DNA of 64,000 nt from an uncultured Pelagibacteraceae bacterium. GTDB taxonomy: Bacteria; Pseudomonadota; Alphaproteobacteria; Pelagibacterales; Pelagibacteraceae. Where the stretch lies: positions 1 to 64,000 of the forward strand of contig CACAHE010000005.1 of NCBI GenBank assembly GCA_902532195.1, in the 5' to 3' direction. Position 1 is the stretch's first letter. Each line of letters starts with the position of its first letter. A program made the position numbers and the translations under genes. Below are positions 28,192 to 37,340 of the stretch, piece by piece. The notes beneath the pieces were generated by a model. The model ran no database searches, was not told where the DNA came from, and was given only the letters and a program-made list of their open reading frames with translations.

Positions 28192-28818
28192 ATGAATATA
28201 ACAATTGTTGATTATAAATCAGGCAATATTAGTTCTGTAATAAATTCTTTTAAGGAAGTAGCTAAAAATAAAGTTAAAATAGAAGTAACCTCAGATCTTA
28301 ATAAAATTAAATCAAGTGATAAAGTTGTTTTGCCAGGGCAGGGTTCGTTTAAAAATTGCGTAGATGCTCTTAACAATATTAATGGCTTAGTTGAGACTTT
28401 AAATCAATTTGCAATTAATAATAAAAAACCTCTTCTAGGAATTTGTGTTGGATTACAAATGTTTGCCGATATTGGTTATGAAGAAACAGAAACTAAAGGA
28501 TTAGGCTGGATTTCAGGAAAAGTATCAAAAATAAATAATCAAAATGGAAAATATAAACTTCCTCATATTGGTTGGAACCAAATTAATATTGTTAAAGACA
28601 GTAAAATTTTTAAAGATATAGAAAATAATTCACATATGTATTTTGTTCACAGTTATGAATTTATACCAAATGATAAAAGTATAATTTCAGCTACTACAGA
28701 TTATTCATCAAATGTTGTTTGTGGTGTTGAAAAAGAAAATATATTTGGAACCCAATTTCACCCGGAAAAGAGTGATAAATTAGGATTACAAATTATTAAA
28801 AATTTTATAAACTTATAA
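28192..28818 (+). CDS. hisH: Imidazole glycerol phosphate synthase, glutaminase subunit
   Basis: A 208-residue class I glutamine amidotransferase that frees ammonia for HisF. The catalytic triad is visible as C85 in GICVGLQ, H190 and E192 in FHPEKS, and the oxyanion strand PGQGSF lies earlier. Begins MNITIVDYKSGNISSV, a standard HisH start. Its partner hisF lies 1.2 kb downstream in the same unit. Confidence 0.97.
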   Translation: MNITIVDYKSGNISSVINSFKEVAKNKVKIEVTSDLNKIKSSDKVVLPGQGSFKNCVDALNNINGLVETLNQFAINNKKPLLGICVGLQMFADIGYEETETKGLGWISGKVSKINNQNGKYKLPHIGWNQINIVKDSKIFKDIENNSHMYFVHSYEFIPNDKSIISATTDYSSNVVCGVEKENIFGTQFHPEKSDKLGLQIIKNFINL

Positions 28819-28820
28819 TT

Positions 28821-29262
28821 ATGAAGAAACTAATTCTTTATTTTCTAATTTTTTGTTTTTTTTAAACTTCATTTAAGTTTAGCATGGGGATTTGAGGTTA
28901 ACTTTAAATCAGAAATTACTTGTGATTTGTTTCATAATGATAAAAAATTTGCAACAAAATCATGGCCTTTAAATACCGATGAAGATGGTGGTTATTTAAA
29001 TTGGGCTACAGATACAATTATAGAATGGCATGAAAGCATAGCGGTAAATGAAGATCCATTAACATGGGTGGTTATGTTTTATCACGTTGATAGATATTCA
29101 GGAAAAGGGAGTTGGGATTCGACTACCGATCTCAGTAATGAATTTTTTTTAAAAAATTTTCTCAACAAAAACCTTAAAAGACGGAATTCTCACTTAATTC
29201 TAAAAAAATATTTAGATTTAAATGGTAATATTTCATGTAAAGAAGCAAGTAAAAAATTTTAG
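28821..29262 (+). CDS. Frameshifted secreted protein of unknown function
   Basis: I do not recognise this gene. The ATG at 28821 opens a typical signal peptide that stops at a TAA (28863-28865) just after a run of eight T (28856-28863). Removing one T joins it to the open frame ending at 29262 and gives a 146-residue protein with a signal peptide likely cut around SLA-WG and a mature part with two cysteines near its ends and many W, D and N residues. Without correction, the second frame could begin only at a TTG at 28927, with no signal peptide. It may be a recent pseudogene, a sequencing error in the T run, or a case of slippage. It lies between hisH and hisA. Confidence 0.55.
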
Positions 29263-29281
29263 TATTTAACAAATTTATAAT

Positions 29282-30001
29282 ATGAAAATATTTCCAGCCA
29301 TAGATATTAAAGACAAGAAATGTGTGAGATTAGTTAAAGGAGACTTTGATAATAAAACTGAATATGAAATATCTCCCGTTGATCAAGCTAGCAAATATAA
29401 AGATCATGGTTTTAAAAATTTACACATAGTTGATTTAGATGGCGCTTTAACTGGTGAGATAGTTAATTTGGATATTATCCAAGAAATAGTAAGTAAATTT
29501 GATATTAAAGTTGAAATTGGTGGTGGAGTTAGAAGCTTTGAAAGTATTAAAAAATATACTGATATTGGTGTTGAAAAAGTAATTTTAGGAAGTGCTGCTA
29601 TAAAAGATAAAAACTTTTTAAAAGAAGCATGTGAAAAATTTCCAAATAAAATTGCTTTAGCTTTAGATGCAAAAGATGGATATTTGTCACTATCTGGTTG
29701 GAAAGAAAATTCTAATAAATTAACTTTAGATTTTTTAAAAGAGGTAAATGATTATGGTGCTAGTAGATTAATATATACCGACATAAATCGAGATGGTACT
29801 AAAAAAAGCCCAAATTTTGAGGAAACAGTGAAAGTAGCTGAGACATCGAACTGTCCAGTAATTATATCTGGAGGAGTTTCTTCAATTGATGATATTAAAA
29901 AAGCAAAGAGTTTAAAAAATATTGAAGGTGTAATAGTCGGAAAGGCTATTTACGATGGAGATATTAAATTAGAAGAACTAGAAAAGGAAATAGATGCTTA
30001 A
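29282..30001 (+). CDS. hisA: ProFAR isomerase (HisA)
   Basis: A 239-residue (beta/alpha)8-barrel enzyme that opens the ribose ring of 5'-ProFAR to PRFAR in histidine synthesis. The catalytic acid/base pair matches D8 in [14 protein letters not shown] and the aspartate of TDINRDGT in the second half; phosphate-binding turns are GGGVRS and ISGGVSS. Overlaps hisF by eight bases. Confidence 0.97.
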   Translation: MKIFPAIDIKDKKCVRLVKGDFDNKTEYEISPVDQASKYKDHGFKNLHIVDLDGALTGEIVNLDIIQEIVSKFDIKVEIGGGVRSFESIKKYTDIGVEKVILGSAAIKDKNFLKEACEKFPNKIALALDAKDGYLSLSGWKENSNKLTLDFLKEVNDYGASRLIYTDINRDGTKKSPNFEETVKVAETSNCPVIISGGVSSIDDIKKAKSLKNIEGVIVGKAIYDGDIKLEELEKEIDA

Positions 30002-30749
30002 ACATAGAATAATACCTTGTCTAGATGTTAAAAATGGTCGTGTTGTTAAAGGCATTAACTTTGTAGACTTGAAGGATGCAGGCGATCCAGTGGAACAAGC
30101 AAAAATTTATAGCGATGGTGGAGCTGATGAAATATGTTTTTTAGATATAACGGCCTCAAATGAAAATAGAGATACTATTTACAATGTAGTGAAAGATACT
30201 TCCAAAAAATGTTTTGTACCTCTAACAGTTGGTGGAGGAGTTAGAAGTGTTGAGGATATAAGTAAATTATTAAATTGTGGAGCTGATAAAGTTTCTATTA
30301 ATACAGCTGCAGTTCAAAATTCAGAAGTTGTTGTTCAAAGTTCAAAAAAGTTTGGATCACAGTGCATTGTGGTTGCAATAGATGCAAAAAAAAATGGAGA
30401 TAAATGGGAAGTATTTACTCACGGAGGAAGAAATAATACTGGAATAGATGCAATAGAATTTGCAAAAAGTATGGAAAATAGTGGAGCTGGTGAATTATTA
30501 GTAACTTCAATGGATAGAGATGGAACTGAAATTGGTTACGATATTGATTTAATGTCAAATATATCTTCTAAAATAAATATTCCAGTTATTGCTTCAGGAG
30601 GAGTAGGCAACCTCGACCATCTTGTAGATGGCATTAAATTAGGAAATGCTAGTGCAGTTTTAGCTGCATCTATATTTCATTATGGAAAATATTCTGTTAA
30701 ACAAGCAAAGGAATATTTGGACTCAAAAGGAATACCTGTTAGAATTTGA
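29994..30749 (+). CDS. hisF: Imidazole glycerol phosphate synthase, cyclase subunit
   Basis: A 251-residue barrel enzyme paralogous to HisA. With HisH it converts PRFAR plus ammonia into imidazoleglycerol phosphate and AICAR; the AICAR can be recycled by PurH, also in this window. D11 in [13 protein letters not shown] and the aspartate of [10 protein letters not shown] are the catalytic residues; [10 protein letters not shown] and ASGGVG bind phosphate. hisE follows after one base. Confidence 0.98.
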   Translation: MLKHRIIPCLDVKNGRVVKGINFVDLKDAGDPVEQAKIYSDGGADEICFLDITASNENRDTIYNVVKDTSKKCFVPLTVGGGVRSVEDISKLLNCGADKVSINTAAVQNSEVVVQSSKKFGSQCIVVAIDAKKNGDKWEVFTHGGRNNTGIDAIEFAKSMENSGAGELLVTSMDRDGTEIGYDIDLMSNISSKINIPVIASGGVGNLDHLVDGIKLGNASAVLAASIFHYGKYSVKQAKEYLDSKGIPVRI

Positions 30750-30750
30750 T

Positions 30751-31023
30751 ATGTTAAGTACACTTGAAAATTTATTTAATTTAGCAAGAGAAAGAAAAAA
30801 TACACCTGTAGAAGGTTCTTATACAAATAAATTGCTTTCAGATAAATCTTTTAGCAAAGATAAAGTATTGGAAGAAATTAATGAACTAATAGAGGCTGTG
30901 GAAAAAAACACAAATAAAACTCATGAAGCGGCTGATGTTTTTTATCATTTAATAATGTACCTTGAAGCAAACGAGATAAAAATTGAAGATGTAATGTTGG
31001 AACTTAAAAAAAGAAAAAAATGA
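30751..31023 (+). CDS. hisE: Phosphoribosyl-ATP pyrophosphohydrolase
   Basis: A 90-residue all-helical enzyme of the second step of histidine synthesis, removing pyrophosphate from phosphoribosyl-ATP. It shows the MazG-like pattern EEINELIEAVE and HEAADVFYHL with the metal-binding acidic residues. A longer frame runs back to 30682 inside hisF, but the ATG at 30751 gives the normal MLSTLENLF start, so I use it. Overlaps the next gene by four bases. Confidence 0.93.
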   Translation: MLSTLENLFNLARERKNTPVEGSYTNKLLSDKSFSKDKVLEEINELIEAVEKNTNKTHEAADVFYHLIMYLEANEIKIEDVMLELKKRKK

Positions 31024-31385
31024 TATACGACAATAATAATATTTTTGCAAAAATTTTAAGAGGAGAAATTCCATGTGAAAAAATATATGAGGATGAATTT
31101 ATTTTATCTTTTTATGACATAAATCCAAAAAAAAAAATTCATGCCTTAGTTATACCTAAGGGCAAGTATGTAAACCTTGATGACTTTAATTCAAAGGCGA
31201 CAGCAGAGGAAATGGTAGGCCTATTAAAGGGAATTACTACAGTGGCTGAAAAATTAGGTATCTCTGCTAAAGTTGGTAAAGGTTACAGAGCTCTAGCAAA
31301 TATAAGTGAACATGGTGGACAAGAAGTACCACATCTACATTTTCATTTATTTGGTGGTGAAAAAGTTGGTAAAATGGTTGAGTGA
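31020..31385 (+). CDS. HIT family hydrolase (HinT-like)
   Basis: A 121-residue histidine-triad protein that hydrolyses nucleoside phosphoramidates or related nucleotide conjugates. The triad HLHFHL is at residues 105-110 with nucleophile H107, and the N-terminal NIFAKILRGEIPCEKIYED is the usual HinT opening. HIT genes follow hisE in many alphaproteobacteria, so it is part of the his operon without a known role in it. The end overlaps the next GTG start by four bases. Confidence 0.95.
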   Translation: MIYDNNNIFAKILRGEIPCEKIYEDEFILSFYDINPKKKIHALVIPKGKYVNLDDFNSKATAEEMVGLLKGITTVAEKLGISAKVGKGYRALANISEHGGQEVPHLHFHLFGGEKVGKMVE

Positions 31386-31891
31386 AAAACGTAGAAAGAA
31401 ATTATTTAGAAATAAGATCTTTAGAAGATCTTTCCGAGTTGCCCAAGCCATCAAATAAGCTAAGAATAGAATTAGTAAATCCTAAAGATTTTCAATTAAA
31501 TAAGTTTTTCTACAAGCAAATTGGCAAAAAATTAAACTGGATAGATCGATTAACTTGGAATGATGATAAATGGATTAATTACTTAAATAATAACAATGTT
31601 AATACATATGTTCTTAAAGAAGAAAATAATCTTGTGGGTTTTTATGAGCAAATATTTAATAAAGAAAAATCTGATTATGAGATAGCTTATTTTGGAATAC
31701 TAGAGGAATATATTGGAAAAAAATTTGGAGGTTATTTATTAAGCGAAGCAATAAAAAATGCCTTTAAATTAAATACAAAAAGAGTCTGGCTACATACTTG
31801 TTCTCTTGATCACAAGCATGCATTGAAAAATTATTTATCTAGAGGGATGAAAATTTTTAAATCTGAAAATTTAAGTTTATATGAAGACTAA
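31382..31891 (+). CDS. GNAT family N-acetyltransferase
   Basis: A 169-residue protein with a GNAT-type acetyl-CoA-binding fold: a central strand AYFGILEEYIGKKFGGYLL (about residues 101-119) holds the Q/R-x-x-G-x-G/A-like motif A, and the following WLHTCSLDHKHALKNYLSRGM region has the family's histidine-alanine-tyrosine-like pattern. It would acetylate an amine that cannot be named. The start is a GTG overlapping the HIT gene stop; a CTAA is shared with the convergent lolA-like gene. Confidence 0.8.
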   Translation: MKNVERNYLEIRSLEDLSELPKPSNKLRIELVNPKDFQLNKFFYKQIGKKLNWIDRLTWNDDKWINYLNNNNVNTYVLKEENNLVGFYEQIFNKEKSDYEIAYFGILEEYIGKKFGGYLLSEAIKNAFKLNTKRVWLHTCSLDHKHALKNYLSRGMKIFKSENLSLYED

Positions 31892-32445
31892 TTCAAAGGA
31901 GGCAATTGAAAATATTTTTTATTAATTTTACCATTCTTTTTTATATTATAGATAAATGTTACAACCAAATTTTGATAAATATCTTCTGTTTGCCATCCAA
32001 TTAATTCATAAGAGTCTTTATCAAAAAAAATATTAATTTCACTTTCTTGATTTTTTAATGAAAAATTAAAATATTTATCATTAATTATTTTCCCTTCAAG
32101 ATTTTGCATTTGTTCAATTATATATTCTTTGTTTAATAAAATATTTAATGGAGTTTTTTTTAATGGATATCTGAAATATTGGTTTGTAGCTCTATTTTTT
32201 ATTACCAATGATTTTCCATTAGAAACAATGATTTTTTTTTTAAAATTGTTGTACTTACAATAAATTTTTTTTGGATACTTGATGATACAATTGCCCTCTT
32301 CTTTTTTTTCACCAATAGTCTGTTTAAAATTGAAACTTATATTATCAATTCTTTTGAAATTCTTTATTATTTGACTTTTGATTGATGCATCAGCTGAAAC
32401 AAAAAAGTTAAGCACGATAACAAAAAAAAAAATTATTTTTTTCAT
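31888..32445 (-). CDS. Outer membrane lipoprotein carrier LolA-like protein
   Basis: A 185-residue periplasmic protein with a signal peptide (hydrophobic residues 4-17, cleavage near ADA) and a LolA-type half-barrel. In the family the protein ferries lipoproteins from the LolCDE transporter across the periplasm. The FNFKQT segment near residue 40 and the NQYFRYPL and PLNILL stretch match LolA. The neighbour ftsK (four-base overlap) gives further support, since ftsK-lolA is a common alphaproteobacterial order. Confidence 0.83.
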   Translation of the reverse strand: MKKIIFFFVIVLNFFVSADASIKSQIIKNFKRIDNISFNFKQTIGEKKEEGNCIIKYPKKIYCKYNNFKKKIIVSNGKSLVIKNRATNQYFRYPLKKTPLNILLNKEYIIEQMQNLEGKIINDKYFNFSLKNQESEINIFFDKDSYELIGWQTEDIYQNLVVTFIYNIKKNGKINKKYFQLPPLN

Positions 32446-34535
32446 TTAAGAACTTCTCTTTTTCCCACGTGATTTGCTTTGCTAACTTCACCATTAGCTT
32501 CCATCATATCAATAATTCTTGCAGCTCTGTTATATCCTATTTGAAGTTTTCTTTGTAAAAATGAAGTTGATGCTTTACCTTCAATTTTTATAATTTCAAG
32601 AGCTTTCTGATAAAGTTCATCTTTATTAGTATCTTCATTTTCGTTAAAGTTTGAATCTATATCATCAGCATAGCTTAAAATTTCATCAACATATTTAGGT
32701 TCACCTTGAGATCTTAAATAGTTATTTATCTTATCTATTTCAGTTTCAGAAACATAAGGTGCATGAATTCTTATAATTTTATTAGCAGATGACATGAAAA
32801 GCATGTCACCTTTTCCTAGAAGTTGTTCAGCTCCCTGTTCACCCAAAATTGTTCTACTATCTATTTTTGATGTAACTTGGAATGAAATTCTTGTAGGGAA
32901 GTTTGCTTTAATTGTTCCAGTTATAACGTCAACACTAGGTCTCTGGGTTGCCATTATAATATGTATTCCTGCAGCCCTAGCCATTTGAGAAAGTTTTTGA
33001 ATATATCCCTCTATTTCTTTTCCAGCTACAAGCATTAAATCTGACATTTCATCTACCATTACTACTATGTAGGGCATAGGAAGCTTATGTTTAGAATTGT
33101 ATCCATCAATATTTCTAACTCCCACTTTGGTCATTAATCTGTATCTATTTTCCATTTCTTTAACTACCCATCCCAATACAGATGCAGCTCGTTTTGCTTC
33201 AGTAATTACTGGACATAGTAGATGAGGTATAGCTTCGTAAGTAGACAGCTCTAACATTTTTGGATCAATTAAAATAAACTTACATCTATCAGGTGAATGT
33301 TTATATAATAAAGAAAGTATTATTGTGTTTATGCATACAGATTTTCCAGAACCTGTTGTTCCCGCAATTAATAAATGTGGCATAGATGTTAAGTCACTAA
33401 TTATAGGCATACCAGAAATATTTTTTCCAAGAGCAATGGGCAGCTTTATTTCCTTGTTTAAAAAATTTTTACTAGAGATAATTTCACTTAGATAAACATT
33501 TTCTCTGCTTAAATTTGGTATCTCAATACCCACTGTATTCCTTCCAGGAATAGTTGATATTCTTGCAGACTCAGAACTTGTATTTCTTGCTATATCGTCA
33601 GATAAATTAATTATTTTAGAAACCTTGACACCAGGTGCAGGTTCAAATTCATTAAGAGTAACTACTGGACCTTTATTTATTTTCTTTATTTTTCCCTCTA
33701 CACCAAAATCCATTAAAATTTTTTCTAAAGTATTCTCGTCAATTTTCTGTTCAGATACAATTGATCTTTCTTTTTTTGTTGGAAGTTTTAAAAAATTTAA
33801 TGAAGGTAATAAGAATTTTTTTTCATTATTTATTGATGATTTAATATTTTGGGAAAACGGTAGATTTTCTTGAACTAACGTTTTACTTTCATCATAATTA
33901 TCATTTAATTGATTTAAATTACCATCAATTTTTTTGTTATTAAAATTATCTTTTGTACTAATCTTTCCAATAATATTTTTGCAAAAAATAATAAAATTTT
34001 TTATTTTAAAATTAATACTAATTAAAAAAAATATAAATGATAAAACTAATAATATATAATAAAATATTTCTTTATTTAAATTAATTAAGTTAGAAATTAT
34101 AGTACCACTTAAAAATTTTCCTACAAAACCACCATTGCCATTAATTGCAAGTAAAAAAGAATTATTATAATAAGTTGAAAAAAAAAGTGAAATTAAAAGA
34201 CTATAAATTACCATATAAAATAAATTTTCAAGAATTATTAAAAATTTCTTATTTCTAAATAAATTAAATCCAGTGAACAAAATAGTTATTGGAATAAAAA
34301 ATGAAGCCATTCCAATCGATTGATAAAAAATATCTGAAATAAAACTACCTTTAAACCCAAGTAAATTTTTAATTTCCGTATCTTTAGAAAAAATAAAGTT
34401 TGGATCTTCAGGGGAATAACTAAGTAATGAAATTACCAAAAAAATTGATATAAATACCAACAAAATACCTGTCAGCTCTGCTGTTCTTTTTACAATAAAA
34501 TCAAACGTTTTATTTAAAATATTGTTAATATTCAT
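32442..34535 (-). CDS. ftsK: DNA translocase FtsK
   Basis: A 697-residue septal DNA pump that helps resolve chromosome ends and dimers at division. Four N-terminal hydrophobic segments (about residues 20-185) anchor it at the division site, a short linker follows (much shorter than in E. coli), then the alpha and beta motor domains with Walker A GTTGSGKS near residue 390 and the DEMSDLM Walker B, and finally the gamma DNA-binding domain (about 630-697) with the winged helix ending VGKREVL. Such a compact form is usual for small genomes. Confidence 0.97.
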   Translation of the reverse strand: MNINNILNKTFDFIVKRTAELTGILLVFISIFLVISLLSYSPEDPNFIFSKDTEIKNLLGFKGSFISDIFYQSIGMASFFIPITILFTGFNLFRNKKFLIILENLFYMVIYSLLISLFFSTYYNNSFLLAINGNGGFVGKFLSGTIISNLINLNKEIFYYILLVLSFIFFLISINFKIKNFIIFCKNIIGKISTKDNFNNKKIDGNLNQLNDNYDESKTLVQENLPFSQNIKSSINNEKKFLLPSLNFLKLPTKKERSIVSEQKIDENTLEKILMDFGVEGKIKKINKGPVVTLNEFEPAPGVKVSKIINLSDDIARNTSSESARISTIPGRNTVGIEIPNLSRENVYLSEIISSKNFLNKEIKLPIALGKNISGMPIISDLTSMPHLLIAGTTGSGKSVCINTIILSLLYKHSPDRCKFILIDPKMLELSTYEAIPHLLCPVITEAKRAASVLGWVVKEMENRYRLMTKVGVRNIDGYNSKHKLPMPYIVVMVDEMSDLMLVAGKEIEGYIQKLSQMARAAGIHIIMATQRPSVDVITGTIKANFPTRISFQVTSKIDSRTILGEQGAEQLLGKGDMLFMSSANKIIRIHAPYVSETEIDKINNYLRSQGEPKYVDEILSYADDIDSNFNENEDTNKDELYQKALEIIKIEGKASTSFLQRKLQIGYNRAARIIDMMEANGEVSKANHVGKREVLK

Positions 34536-34601
34536 TTTATTATGAATCTAATTTGTAACTTTGTATCATTTAATATTTATTGTTAAAATTAAAATTTATT
34601 T

Positions 34602-35684
34602 ATGAATATATGTTTAATTGGTGATGGTTTAACAAATTTAGCATTGGCTAAATGCTTGACTGAAAAAAATATTAATGTTTCATTGTATTATAGCTCTACA
34701 AGTAGAAAAATAAGCAATAATAGAACAATTGGAATATCTAAAGAAAATTTTGATTTTTTTCAAAATAATATTATCAAAATTGATAAATTTAGTTGGCCAA
34801 TTAAAACTATTAAAATTTTTTCTGAAAAAAATAATAAATTATTAAGTTTTGGTGAAAAAGAAAAAGAAATGTTTTTTATGGTAAAAAATTTTGAACTCTA
34901 TAAAATTCTTGAAAAAAAATTATTACAAAAAAAAAATTTTAAAAAAATTAAAATAAAAAATCAATCATTTTATCAAAAAATCATAAAGAAAAATAAATTT
35001 GATCTTGTTATTAATTCTGAAAAAAAAAATTTAATAAATAACAAAATTTTTTTTAAAAGAATATTAAAAGATTATAAGGGAGAAGCCGCAACAACATTTA
35101 TAGATCATCAAAAATGTAAAAATAATGAAGCTGTGCAAGTTTTTACTAATCAAGGACCCTTGGCTTTTTTACCTATTTCTAAAACAAAAACTTCTATAGT
35201 TTATTCAATTCACAATTATAAAAATTATACAGAAAATCAAATTAAAAATTTAGTTTTAAAATACAATCAGAGTTATAAAATTAAAAATTTTTCTAAATTT
35301 GAAAAATTCAAGTTAAAACTTTCTATAAATAGAAATTATTTTTATAAAAATATACTTTGTTTTGGTGATAATTTACACTCAATTCATCCTTTGGCAGGAC
35401 AAGGCTTTAATATGACTATAAGGGACATTAAAATTTTTCTTAAAATAATTGATCACAATATAAATTTAGGACTACCATTAGATAAATCAGTTTTGTTAGA
35501 ATTTGAATTAAAAACAAAACATTTAAACTATATTTTTTCAGCTGGAATTGATTTTATTCATGAGTTTTTTAGAATTGATATCCAAAAAAGTTATTCAAAG
35601 AAAATACTTAAAACATTTGACAAAAATAGTTTATTTAAAAAGTATGTAACTAAATTTGCGAATAGTGGATTTAATATTTATTGA
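34602..35684 (+). CDS. UbiH/UbiF/Coq6-family FAD monooxygenase
   Basis: A 360-residue flavoprotein hydroxylase. The N-terminal dinucleotide motif is degenerate (LIGDGLTNLALA instead of GxGxxG), but the C-terminal FAD signature GDNLHSIHPLAGQGFNMTIRD (about residues 254-274) is that of ubiquinone-ring hydroxylases. It would add a hydroxyl to a ubiquinone precursor; which position cannot be told. It is strongly lysine- and asparagine-rich like its neighbours. The stop overlaps the convergent LON-domain gene by seven bases. Confidence 0.87.
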   Translation: MNICLIGDGLTNLALAKCLTEKNINVSLYYSSTSRKISNNRTIGISKENFDFFQNNIIKIDKFSWPIKTIKIFSEKNNKLLSFGEKEKEMFFMVKNFELYKILEKKLLQKKNFKKIKIKNQSFYQKIIKKNKFDLVINSEKKNLINNKIFFKRILKDYKGEAATTFIDHQKCKNNEAVQVFTNQGPLAFLPISKTKTSIVYSIHNYKNYTENQIKNLVLKYNQSYKIKNFSKFEKFKLKLSINRNYFYKNILCFGDNLHSIHPLAGQGFNMTIRDIKIFLKIIDHNINLGLPLDKSVLLEFELKTKHLNYIFSAGIDFIHEFFRIDIQKSYSKKILKTFDKNSLFKKYVTKFANSGFNIY

Positions 35685-36307
35685 ATTGTAGTATTGCTGA
35701 AATTGTCTAATACATATGTTTTTAAAATTTCTTCTAATTTTATTTTTCTTTCTGTAATATTTTTTGTTTCCAACAAAATTTGTTTTTCTTCTGAAGAAAA
35801 AGGAGCGGCCATAGACAATCCATTAATTGTTTTGTCTAAACTTTCTTTTTCAAGCTCTTTCCAATTTATTAAATAACCCATTTTATCGAACAGATACTTA
35901 AAATTTTTGAATATAAGTTCTAGATCTGAAAAATTAATTGATTTTTTTTCATTAATTAAATCATTAGAATATTCATTAAAATTTATATTGCATTCTCTGT
36001 ATTTTTTAGCGGTATCTATTTCTTTTTCGATTTTAAATCTGCTTAAACCGTTTAAGACAATTAAATATCTTCCATCTTCAGTTTCATTAAAACTGGAGAT
36101 TTTACCGGCACATCCAATTTTATATAGAGCTGGTATTGAAGAATCATTTTTTTTTGGTTGTACCATTCCAATTATTCTATCGCCTTTCATCGCATCATCT
36201 ACCATTTGTATATATCTAGGTTCAAAAATATTTAAAGGCACGCTAGTTTTAGGAAAAATAATAAAATTCGATAATGGAAAAACTGGAATTTTGTTTGGTA
36301 AATTCAT
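35678..36307 (-). CDS. LON substrate-binding domain protein
   Basis: A 209-residue protein containing only the N-terminal domain of Lon (LON superfamily): it starts IPVFPLSNFIIFPKTSVPLNIFEPRY (about residues 8-33) and continues with the typical GMVQPKK and GCAGKISSF stretch. It lacks the ATPase and protease parts. Stand-alone forms like this are frequent in alphaproteobacteria near thioredoxin genes; their function is unclear. Lies ten bases from the sulfotransferase gene on the same strand. Confidence 0.9.
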   Translation of the reverse strand: MNLPNKIPVFPLSNFIIFPKTSVPLNIFEPRYIQMVDDAMKGDRIIGMVQPKKNDSSIPALYKIGCAGKISSFNETEDGRYLIVLNGLSRFKIEKEIDTAKKYRECNINFNEYSNDLINEKKSINFSDLELIFKNFKYLFDKMGYLINWKELEKESLDKTINGLSMAAPFSSEEKQILLETKNITERKIKLEEILKTYVLDNFSNTTIQ

Positions 36308-36317
36308 TTATTTATAA

Positions 36318-37151
36318 TTAATAATTAAAATATTTTAAATCATTTTTAAATAATTTGTTAGTTTTATTTTTTATTTCAGATGAAAGTATATTTTCCCATT
36401 TATTTTTAGATCCCAAATAGAAAAAATTGATTTTTTTATTATAATTCAAACTTATATTTTCTATAAATCCTAATTCCTCCTCTTTTTTCTTTAAAACTTC
36501 AAAGTTTGTAGTTTTTATGCAGTTCATAATTTTATTTTTATCTAATTCCTTTTTTTCTCCAGTTAACAAATTTAAAAATGAAAAAATATTATTTACTGTT
36601 TCAAAAGTTTTATTTTCAAGATCTTCATACTTAACAACAAAAACTTTAAACATTTTATTCATGATCCATGATTTATAGTGATTAGACCATGAGCTTAAAA
36701 AGTGAAATGCTGCATAGTTTCCTTGGGATCTGTCATCATATATATATTTTCTTTCATTATTCATAAAATCGATTGCTTGATTATAATCTAAATTATAATG
36801 ATTTTTTAAAGATGTAACTAAATTCCTGGGATCTCTAATTATATAAATGCCACCCAATGTATAAATTGGAGAGGTAAAATTTTTACCATTCAAAGATGTT
36901 AATGAATTGTGAGTTTTAAAAAAAATAATTTTTTTTCTTTCAGTAATTTTTTTTTGGGAGCTTTCCCAATAATTACTTATTTCTCCTGGTTTTGTAATTT
37001 CATGACTAAAATATTTTTGTTGAGGATATTGATCAATATATTTTAATAAATTAAAATCAAATTTTCCATCATCAGAAAAGTAATAGGATGAAATTAAAGA
37101 TCTAACCCAGGTATTGCCACTTTTTGGGTATGAGGCTATCCATATAATCAT
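36318..37151 (-). CDS. Sulfotransferase domain protein
   Basis: A 277-residue PAPS-dependent sulfotransferase. The 5'-phosphosulfate loop is SYPKSGNTWVR (residues 7-17) right at the N-terminus and the 3'-phosphate site fits YIIRDPRNLVTSLKNHY (about 103-119); KNKW near the end resembles the family's GxxGxWK region. It has no TPR region, unlike the sulfotransferase at 1522. The acceptor is probably a glycan or small molecule of the surface, judged by the neighbouring methyltransferase and DUF5672 genes. Confidence 0.87.
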   Translation of the reverse strand: MIIWIASYPKSGNTWVRSLISSYYFSDDGKFDFNLLKYIDQYPQQKYFSHEITKPGEISNYWESSQKKITERKKIIFFKTHNSLTSLNGKNFTSPIYTLGGIYIIRDPRNLVTSLKNHYNLDYNQAIDFMNNERKYIYDDRSQGNYAAFHFLSSWSNHYKSWIMNKMFKVFVVKYEDLENKTFETVNNIFSFLNLLTGEKKELDKNKIMNCIKTTNFEVLKKKEEELGFIENISLNYNKKINFFYLGSKNKWENILSSEIKNKTNKLFKNDLKYFNY

Positions 37152-37220
37152 AAATAATTTAATAAGTATTCTTATATAAAGTATATGAATGCAGAATTCA
37201 AAATTAAGATTTTATATTGA

Positions 37221-37249
37221 TTGTATTTATAAAAACCGCTAATTATAAT
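37221..37249 (+). promoter_or_regulatory. Promoter of tRNA-Gly and downstream genes
   Basis: TTGTAT (37221-37226) and TATAAT (37244-37249) are separated by 17 bases, an excellent sigma-70 pair. The expected transcription start lies about five bases before the tRNA. It probably also drives the methyltransferase and DUF5672 genes, which follow the tRNA without a new promoter gap. Confidence 0.7.
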
Positions 37250-37261
37250 TAAATTTAATAA

Positions 37262-37336
37262 GCGGGTATAGCTCAGTGGTAGAGCGTCTCGTTGCCAACG
37301 AGAAGGTCGTGGGTTCAAGTCCCATTGCCCGCTCCA
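37262..37336 (+). tRNA. tRNA-Gly (anticodon GCC)
   Basis: A 75-base cloverleaf: a seven-pair acceptor stem (GCGGGTA with TGCCCGC, one G-T pair), D arm GCTC-AGTGGTA-GAGC, anticodon stem CTCGT/ACGAG around TTGCCAA with GCC, and T arm with GTTCAAGTCC. CCA is encoded at 37334-37336. It is the only tRNA seen in the window and lies four bases before a protein start. Confidence 0.97.
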
Positions 37337-37340
37337 AAAA

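Noticed and set aside
30682..30750. 23-codon extension of hisE into hisF
   Set aside because: The HisE fold starts at MLSTLENL; the extension is an out-of-frame reading of hisF.
32466..32471. CACGTG as a second parS
   Set aside because: The flanking half-sites do not match (TTTCC before and ATTTG after), so it is not a ParB site; it is part of the codons near the FtsK C-terminus.
32794..32988. 64-residue plus-strand frame opposite ftsK
   Set aside because: Antisense of the FtsK motor domain; no sign of coding.
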